This document shows positions 57,501-64,000 of a stretch of 64,000 nucleotides of DNA, one piece after another (position 1 is the stretch's first letter; each line of letters begins with the position of its first letter). Both the position numbers and the translations under genes were made by a program. A model generated the notes under the pieces. It was not told the DNA's origin and searched no databases. It saw only the letters and a list, made by a program, of their open reading frames with translations. Source of the stretch: Corella eumyota (lineage: Eukaryota; Chordata; Ascidiacea; Phlebobranchia; Corellidae); the NCBI GenBank assembly GCA_963082875.1, contig OY720103.1, forward strand, positions 11,904,001 through 11,968,000, given 5' to 3'.

Positions 57501-58783
57501 ACTCGTGTGCTGGGCACGAGATGCAACTCATGTTTAATATTCAGGCTTTCTACATGAGTTCTATGAAGGTATTTACTCGAATACTCGACCTAAATAACAA
57601 AATAATCTGGTAGTGTGGGATACCAGTCATGGCATCGGATTACAAACCAAAAGGTTTCGGGTTCGAGCCGCACCATTGCCACTTTATTCGCCCTTAAGCC
57701 CAGCGTTTATAGATAGCTTAAACAGGTCACAACTGTACACGTTTTCTAATATAAATATAAACCCTTTTACTTTAAAATAGTATAGAGGAAAAATAGCAAA
57801 ACTTCTGTAACATATTTTGCATTAATTTTGGAATAATTTACAATTTTTTATTTTGTTTAAAGGGCACCAAAATCCCCCAAGCAAGTTGGATCTTGTACAA
57901 CACCGTCTCTGGTGGTGGAATTGACGTCACTTTGGACACTATTCCCACACTGATTCGTGCATGGTCGGTCTTGTCCATCTCCACCACGAGGTTTGATGTT
58001 GGTTAAATTATGTCACCAAATTGTATTTATTGATCCTTGATGTGAGAAGGAAAGCCTTAAGACCCAAACTTAGAGTAACATCAGTCACCCTAATCCAGTC
58101 TCGAGTTGACTTTATCAGTTTAGGATATTATTGAATATAATTGCCCGATATTTATGCTGCTGATTAAGTGCTGGCTTAGCAGGTGTTCAAACCGTTTACA
58201 GCACCTTACTCAAGGGCGCTACACAGCAAGAAATTAGTGGGGATGGAACCCACAATCTCACATAGTAGAGCCAAGTATTCTAACAACTAAGAAGAGCGAT
58301 GTGACACGGAAATAATCGATTTTTAAATCTTTTTAGACGAGACTTTCGACTTTTGGCCGGCAACGCCACCGATCCAAGCGCGACCCCGATCCCTCAAGCG
58401 AATATATGGCACCATAGTGACGTCATAAACCTGGGAAATATGAAGTACAGGGTCACGTTCGATACACCCAGGGGTGGCCACTGGAGGGCATTTTTTATTC
58501 AGGTTTGTAATGTAGTGACGTTTGTTATGACGTCATCAGGTTGTCATGGTAAAGGTAAAACGTCATTATGGTGTCTTTATTTTAAATCAGTAATTTATAA
58601 ATTACTGTGACTTCACTATAGCATTACGATGTTTTGTTTTTATGACGTCACAATATGTTGTAGATGACGTTCCCAGGCCCGAGTGGAACCCTGATCGAGT
58701 TCACGACTGAAACAAATATTATCCCAAACAAGTTTCCCTATCAGGATTGTTATGGGGAGTCTTGCAAGGGGACTCTGCTTTAA
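54549..58783 (+). CDS. secreted PhoPQ-activated pathogenicity-related / AprA-like protein (491 aa, 10 exons)
   Basis: Exons 54549-54560, 54698-54872, 54934-55123, 55599-55854, 56369-56461, 56778-56907, 57363-57568, 57863-57990, 58337-58502 and 58664-58783 give 1476 nt in frame. The N-terminus MFLKVTLLCLVGGLSLVRS is a signal peptide, followed by NPLDDYVWKDDGYYQY. The family (PqaA in bacteria, AprA in Dictyostelium) has an alpha/beta-hydrolase fold. Visible marks: SIWWHFLIIHVPD; GGASKRGWTTW with a Ser at the nucleophile elbow; STGGDEFFLPDDSHYYF with a candidate Asp; PNAEHSCAGHE with a candidate His. Dictyostelium AprA is a secreted growth-limiting signal; bacterial members are poorly defined. 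Enzyme activity here is not shown. Two introns carry SINE-derived minisatellites. Confidence 0.88.
55147..55515 (+). repeat. 57-bp minisatellite made from a SINE family 1 segment (array 1)
   Basis: About six units in intron 3 of the AprA-like gene. GTAGCATCCTTGAGTAAGAC units start at 55,170, 55,227 and 55,284, an exact 57-base step. Each unit equals the B-box part of the SINE plus the following CATGCTGTAGCGCCCTTGAGTAAG. As 57 is a multiple of 3, it makes a spurious minus-strand ORF of 19-residue repeats. Confidence 0.88.
55880..56170 (+). repeat. 57-bp SINE-derived minisatellite (array 2)
   Basis: About five more diverged units of the same 57-base repeat in the next intron (intron 4), separated from array 1 by exon 4. 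Seen as GGTTTGATTCTCACTGCTGG, GCATGTTGTAGCATTCTT and AGACCTGAGATCC. Confidence 0.85.
56476..56720 (-). mobile_element. SINE family 1, reverse copy
   Basis: Intron 5 of the AprA-like gene. Tail TATTTATCCTCGATGTGG begins about 15 bases after the donor; head lost near AGTGAAGATTAAAC. Confidence 0.75.
57080..57300 (+). mobile_element. SINE family 1, head-truncated
   Basis: Intron 6 of the AprA-like gene: B-box remnant GGTTGGATCCCCACTGC, body, and ACTCTATGTTTAGGTCGTG without the last tail bases. Confidence 0.7.
57610..57785 (+). mobile_element. tRNA-like repeat family 2, full-looking copy
   Basis: Intron 7 of the AprA-like gene. Head TAGTGTGGGATACCAGTCATG, box GGGTTCGAGCCGCACCATTG, then ATAGCTTAAACAGGTCAC; 3' end CCTTTTACTTTAAAATAG. 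Confidence 0.75.
58026..58292 (-). mobile_element. SINE family 1, near full length
   Basis: Intron 8 of the AprA-like gene, with CAGTCTCGAGTTGACTTTAT and a head complement decayed to CTAACAACTAAG. Confidence 0.75.
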
Positions 58784-59615
58784 ATAGCGGGGTTTAAGGG
58801 GGTAGAAATGGGGTTAAGGGGCTTTTGTTTGACCTTAATGAAAAAAAATGATTTTTTAGCTGAAAATTTTGGGACTTGATTTAAGTCAAAAATTTATATT
58901 TTAGCTTCCCAATTGTAACTTTGATTTTTAAACATAAAGTTTGATTATAAATATATTTATTATTAGTTTTAATTATATTCAATAATGACATTAATGCTTA
59001 AATATGTCTTGTATGCTCCTAGATTGATTGTTGTTTAATGATATATTTATTTCTTAATTTATTGCAATTTATGTTTGTTGTGAATATTTATTACATGTAT
59101 ATGTGTGCAAAATATATAGTTTAAAAGATTGTTAACTATTTTGGTAAGAGATGTGGCATAAGTTAAACATGTAAAGGATTTAACAGGCAGCGTGGTGCAG
59201 TGGTCGGAACACTTTCTACGCTAATGAGGTCCTGGATTCGATCCCCACTGCTCTCAAACTGTAGTGCCCTTGAGTAAGGCGCTATAAACGGTCTGAACTC
59301 CTGTTGAGCCAGCACTTAACCAGCAGATTAAGTATCAGGTAATTATAATCTATAATATCCTAAACTGGCAAAGTCAACTTGAGACTGGGTTAGAGTAACT
59401 GAAGTTACTCTATGTTTAGGTCGCGCATTCAACCTTCCCACATCGAGGATAAATATATGTTTTGTATTAAATTAGTGGCGTGGTCTTTGTCACAAAACAG
59501 TGCTCAGTTTTATGTTTTGTTGCCAGTCAAACAGGAATTAAAAAACTGCTCTTCACTCTTGTCTCCAGTTTGTGAACTAAAGTCAGAACGTGGAGTAAAC
59601 TGTCAGACTGCCAAG
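58784..59615. other. AprA-like gene 3' flank and SOCS6-like 5' flank
   Basis: AT-rich 3' UTR-like DNA to about 59,180, then a full SINE (59,186-59,457) ending about 160 bases before the SOCS6-like start codon. The SINE may therefore lie in or next to the promoter. Confidence 0.5.
59186..59457 (+). mobile_element. SINE family 1, full length
   Basis: A good reference copy: head GGCAGCGTGGTGCAGTGGTC, B box GGATTCGATCCCC, body CTGTTGAGCCAGCACTTAAC, tail CCACATCGAGGATAAATATA. Confidence 0.88.
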
Positions 59616-62600
59616 ATGAATCGTCTAAGAAGGATTTCATTTCACAAAAAGAAAGATTCAGATTTAAATAACGAAACTATTAAAAGGTAAATTTTTTAAA
59701 TGTTTAATCAACAGAAGGTCGTATAAGTAATTAAGTATTTTGCATTTTAATATGTTACATCACTTTACTGTAAATTTATATGGAAACTATTGTGAGACAA
59801 CTTAATATTTTTTTCCCTTTCTAGTCCCAACCGCTGTGTGTTAAATAAGTTTTAATTTTACATTTAAAAAAGGTTTTATGCTAAATTATCTAAAGTATAC
59901 ATTTTATGTCACGACCTAAGGTCCTTGGTTTGATTCTAAATGCTGCTGTTTCATATTATTTTTGGTACACCGCATGAAAACATAGTTTGAGGTTAAAAAT
60001 AAAGCTCTATTGGCGTCGTCTGCCAGGTTTATAAATGCGAAAAAAGGACGAATTTCAAATACTTTTTCCTAATTTTTCCTTGTGAATACTACCCCATTTC
60101 GTAATAATTTTTGTACTACTCGTTTAAACCGGCAGACAATGTTAATAGAGCTCCCAAAAATAACATAAAAATACAATAAAAATTAAGCTGAGGTTTTTAA
60201 ATTTATCTTCTGGCTACAATATCAACCTTTCAACATTGAGAATTAATTGAAAAATAACTGAATTTATTAATTTAGTGAAACGCAGGCTATGAACAAACCA
60301 ATTAAAAAGAAAATCGGTCTTTCCTTTAAGAAGAAAATTTTCTCCTCCAAATCTACGCAAAGGTAAAATCCTTTTTTGCTTAAATGTTCTTATGTGAATA
60401 TTGAAATTTAAATTATTATTACATTATTTAGATCTTTATCTCTTGATGAAAGTAAAGTGAAAGAAAATGAAAATAAATCAAAAGCCAAGGGTAAATATGA
60501 AGTTTAAGTCACTTTTTTATATTTATTTATCTTCGGTGTTGAAAGGTTGACTTCACACCTTAAACATAGAGTAACATCTGCTACCCTGACCCAGTCTCAA
60601 GTTGACTTTGGCAGTTTGGAATATTATAGATTACAACTGTCCAATAATTATGCTGCTGATTAAGTGCTGGCTCAGCAGGAGTTTATACCGTTTATAACAC
60701 CTTACTTAAGGGTGCTACAGCATGAAAGCAATGGGGATTGAACCCAAGACCTTATGTCCTCATTGTTGGTTACATAAAAAAGTTAATTTTTTATTAATAT
60801 ATTTGTTGTATAATATTTATAATGTTTAAATTCTATTGTTAAAGTCTAATTTTTAAGTTTTATTTATTTTTAATCAAAAAACAATCCTCATTTAAGATAA
60901 ATTTTACGTTTTAATGTTTTTGTAGCGAGTAAAGCACGAAACTCAACTTACGGTTGCATCGAACTCAACTCAAACTCAAGTGAAATAAACGACTACAACG
61001 AAGTGTTTGAGCAATCTAAGGATCACCATGACAACAATGATCTCCTTAGCAACAATGACAATGATCACCATGACAACAGCACTGGAGATTATTTTCAAGT
61101 TTCCAATAAAGATGAAAGTTGCAACAATAACAATCGAGTTGCTGGTAGCAGTGATGTTAATAGTAACCATAGTAACTGTGATGTCATAAACAATAATAGT
61201 AACAATGATGTCATCACTAGTCACGAAACTGATGATGTCACAGAAAGAATTGTCGAAGGTGACATCACAGGTCAAAATATTGAACAACTTACCGACCTTA
61301 ATCTTCAACGTAATAATAACAATGATGATGTCACAGAAACGAACAATAATGAGGTCGCGACCTCTTTTTACCTAGGCAACGTGACCTCACATAACTCGGG
61401 TCAATTTGTGACCCCGGTTCGCTCTTTATTACCCTCTAGTGGCCAGATAAATAGGTCGACATATGCACATGTTCATAATCTTTCAAATGAGTTTAAAAGA
61501 TTGGCTCAGTGAGTAAATTATTTAACTTTTAAGTTTTTTGTTAAAGTTTTAACTTTTAGGTTTTTTTATTTTTAATATTTTTACAATTTTTGTTTATTTT
61601 AGACAAGGATGGTACTGGGGCCCGTTAACGAGAAGTGAGGCTGAGGATAAACTAAACCTGACACCAGATGGCGCATTTCTTGTCAGGTAAATAACTTTTA
61701 ACTTATCAGTAAAAAGTTTTAATTAATTCACCAAAGTAATTTTCGATTAATTTGTACAAGTTCGAACAACATATATTTAAATAGTAATTAATTGCTTTAA
61801 AATTTTAACTCATTTAAATATTACAAGTCCAATAAACACAGTTAATTTACCACGATTGGAACCCTAACATTAAGTTTAAGGCCTATCTAAACGTTAATGT
61901 TGTTGTGTAATTGCCTAACAGTCAGTATTTTAATTGTTGTAATATGGTCGCAACTCTTAACTAAAACTTGACGTGATGATTATCTGGCGCACCCTTAATT
62001 GTAGGCCTTTAAATTAGACAAAAATACACTGAGCCTTATTATATATAAATCTGAAAACTTGGAATAATATTACCATTAAACTTGTGTTGTTAACCCTAGT
62101 TTAAAGTTTAATAAATTATGAACATTGTTTTCAACAGGGATAGCTCGGATGAAAGATATTTGTTGTCGTTAAGCTTCCGCTCAAATGAACGAACTCTGCA
62201 CACCAGGATCGAACATTCTGCCGGAAATTTTAGTTTTTACGAGAACAACAACACGCCGGTAAAAATATTTTATGTAAATTCCAAGTTCATATATGAATAC
62301 CTTAAATATAAATTTATCTTTTAAATATCTTATTTCCAATGTTGACAACAAATTATGACATCACAGTCGTATTCATCTGTCGTTGACCTGATCCTGGATT
62401 CTATTCGGGATTCCCAGGTTACGGGGGTATTCTGTTACTCACGACCCCGTGACCCGTTAGATCGAACTTACCCCGTTCGTCTCACCCACCCAGTTTCAAG
62501 ACTTTCACAGGTTGGGATTATTTTGTTTGTTTATTTTTGTTTAAATGTTTTGTAATATTCTTGGTTATCAGTGATTGTTAGACTTGGTAGAATTTATTTT

Positions 62601-63050
62601 TTATTTATCCTCAATGTGGAAAGGTTGACTTCACGACCAAACATAAAGTAACATCAGTTACTCCAACCCAGTCTCAAGTTGACTTTAGCAGTTTGGGATA
62701 TTATAAATTATGATTTCCCGATAATTATGCTGCTGATTAAATGCTGGCTCAGCAGGATTTCATATTGTTTATAGCATCTTACTCAAGGGCGCTACAGCAT
62801 AAGAGCAGTGGGCGTCGAACCCAGGGCCTTACGTAAAGTGTTGTAACCACTTCACCACACTGCCAGTTAATTGATTTTATTTGTTTAAAACTGCTTAAAA
62901 TGGACAAAATTTTAATACTCTTTGTTCTAGGTGCGATCACTTCAATATTTATGCCGATTTTTGATCCGACAATACACCAGAATTGATCATATCGAGAACC
63001 TACCCCTTCCCAATCTTGTTAAAGGTTATCTCAACCAATCCCCCTTCTAA
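59616..63050 (+). CDS. SOCS6: suppressor of cytokine signalling 6-like protein (422 aa, 8 exons)
   Basis: Exons 59616-59686, 60276-60362, 60432-60490, 60926-61508, 61603-61686, 62138-62258, 62367-62510 and 62931-63050 give 1269 nt in frame. The C-terminal half is a SOCS6/7-type SH2 domain (about 268-375: QGWYWGPLTRSEAE, FLVRDSSDERYLLSLSFRS with the phosphotyrosine-binding Arg, RIEHSAGNFSFYE) and a SOCS box (VRSLQYLCRFLIRQYTRID to NLPLPN) that should recruit elongin B/C and a cullin-5 ligase to phosphotyrosine targets. The N-terminus is basic (RLRRISFHKKK, KKKIGLSFKKK), as in SOCS6. Exon 4 codes for a long Asn/Asp-rich low-complexity stretch (about residues 90-230) unlike vertebrate SOCS6. The SH2 match is closer to SOCS6 than to SOCS7. 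Confidence 0.92.
60521..60766 (-). mobile_element. SINE family 1, reverse copy
   Basis: Intron 3 of the SOCS6-like gene: TATTTATCTTCGGTGTTG tail, GGGGATTGAACCCAAGACC box. Confidence 0.75.
61905..62055 (+). repeat. MITE-like repeat, partly decayed
   Basis: Intron 5 of the SOCS6-like gene: GTATTTTAATTGTTGTAATA, TGGTCGCAACTCTTAACTAA, GATTATCTGGCGCACCC, TATTATATATAAATC. Confidence 0.6.
62598..62865 (-). mobile_element. SINE family 1, near full length
   Basis: Intron 7 of the SOCS6-like gene, with the head complement CCACTTCACCACACTGCC intact. Confidence 0.82.
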
Positions 63051-63330
63051 CTTTTTGCTTGTTAGTTTATATGTAAGGCTGTTACTTCAATTCATATACT
63101 CTGTAGCACTTTATTGCCTAATCAACATACTTCTAAATTTGTTGTTTTTGCTAAAATTCATATAATGTTATCTTGCTTTTAGTAAGTTACTAAATAAGTT
63201 GTGCATTTAGGTTTACTTTAACAAAGCTAGTGTAGGGTGGTTGTTAGTGATATCTGTTGATCGCCAAATTTTGTTTTTCATTGAAGCCATTTTTATTTTC
63301 CTAATACAACTTGATACAAACGTAGAATGC

Positions 63331-63336
63331 AATAAA
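63331..63336 (+). terminator. polyadenylation signal of the SOCS6-like gene
   Basis: AATAAA 281 bases after the stop codon, the only canonical signal in this flank before the SINE. Confidence 0.55.
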
Positions 63337-63496
63337 GTATTAAGGTTTTAGTGTTGTTTAAAACCGACTTATGAAAATCTTTTTATTTAATTTACTTAAA
63401 TTAATAGAGTTTTTAATTTTTTAAGAAAATTGGTTAAGTAAATGACTTTATGAATATGAAAATAAGAGTAAGTTAGGTTTGAATATATATTTTGTG

Positions 63497-63762
63497 ATAT
63501 TTATTTATCATCGATGTGGGAAGGTCGAATGCGCGACTTAAACATAGAGTTACATCTGTTACTCTGACCCAGTCTTAAGTTGACTTTGGCAGTTAATAAT
63601 GAATAGATTATATTTGCCCGATAATTAAGCTGCTGATTAAGTGCTGGCTTAGCAGGACTTTATATCACCTTGCTCAAGGGCGCTAGAGCATAAGAGCAGC
63701 GAGGATTGAACCTAAGACCTCATGTAGTATAGCAAGTGTTCTGACCACTACATTATGCTGCA
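63497..63762 (-). mobile_element. SINE family 1, full length
   Basis: Tail TATTTATCATCGATGTGGG at the left, GGTCGAATGCGCGACTTAAA, and head complement CCACTACATTATGCTGCAGG at the right. Confidence 0.85.
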
Positions 63763-64000
63763 GGTATATTTTTTTTAAATCTAAATTTCTTGAAATATTA
63801 GTTTTAACTTAACATATTTGGTGAACATCTATAGGACCTAGCGTGACCCAACTACATAAATTAAATAAACTACCTTTCTAACTAAGAGTTATTAAAGTGA
63901 TCCAACAGATAGTTCGTTAATGTTATGCGCATTTAAAGCATGGGCATACTAGCATATACATTCTCGAAATACCGAAATAAAATTAGGAACGCCAAGTTTT

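Larger units (their letters stand above)
63051..64000. other. SOCS6-like 3' UTR and downstream flank
   Basis: AATAAA at 63,331-63,336 is the likely polyadenylation signal. A full SINE follows at 63,497-63,762. Nothing else is recognised to the window edge. Confidence 0.5.

Noticed and set aside
61007-61308. Overlapping ORFs on both strands over the SOCS6-like exon 4
   Set aside because: Low-complexity AAC/GAT repeats stay open in several frames. Only the frame at 60,926-61,508 joins the SH2 exons in phase.

Overview
The window looks like nuclear DNA of a sea squirt of the genus Ciona or a close relative. It is AT-rich and gene-dense, has many short GT-AG introns, and encodes chordate-type proteins (SAMHD1, MED19, proteasome beta5, adhesion GPCR, SLC7, POLR3A, SNX13, SOCS6). 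It carries about three dozen copies of a tRNA-headed SINE and a spacing pattern that suggests a trans-spliced operon. The genus is inferred from this combination; no marker sequence was compared.

Layout. 1-11,655 (+): two tandem SAMHD1-like dNTPase genes, the first entering from the left edge and the second complete. 12,723-15,705 (+): MED19 and the proteasome beta5 subunit, 154 bases apart, a likely operon. 16,224-24,866 (-): a 14-exon adhesion GPCR with a leucine-rich-repeat ectodomain, modelled in full (1149 codons plus stop). 27,136-29,733 (-): an SLC7 light-chain amino-acid transporter, with one GC-AG intron. 30,303-32,179 (-): an LGR/relaxin-receptor-like class A GPCR without leucine-rich repeats. 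34,812-38,990 (+): the largest subunit of RNA polymerase III in one uninterrupted exon. 39,626-53,669 (+): SNX13 in 25 exons. 54,549-58,783 (+): a secreted protein of the PhoPQ-activated pathogenicity-related/AprA family. 59,616-63,050 (+): a SOCS6-like SH2/SOCS-box protein. Exon models were built by eye from splice signals and reading phase; every complete multi-exon model sums to a whole number of codons.

Most neighbours have unrelated jobs (nucleotide pool control, transcription, proteolysis, membrane signalling, transport, endosomal sorting, cytokine-type signalling), so apart from the tandem SAMHD1 pair and the MED19-PSMB5 pair there is no sign of a functional cluster. Between the exons lie SINE family 1 (about 270 bp), a second tRNA-like family sometimes in 80-bp tandem, a short AT-rich MITE-like family, strand-biased TGGTT minisatellites, and many TGACGTCA palindromes. 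I saw no CRISPR array, no rRNA, no true tRNA gene and no virus-like element. No wholly new system is evident; the most unusual items are the mosaic SAMHD1 pair, the LRR adhesion GPCR, the AprA-family gene with SINE-derived minisatellites in two adjacent introns, and the intronless POLR3A.
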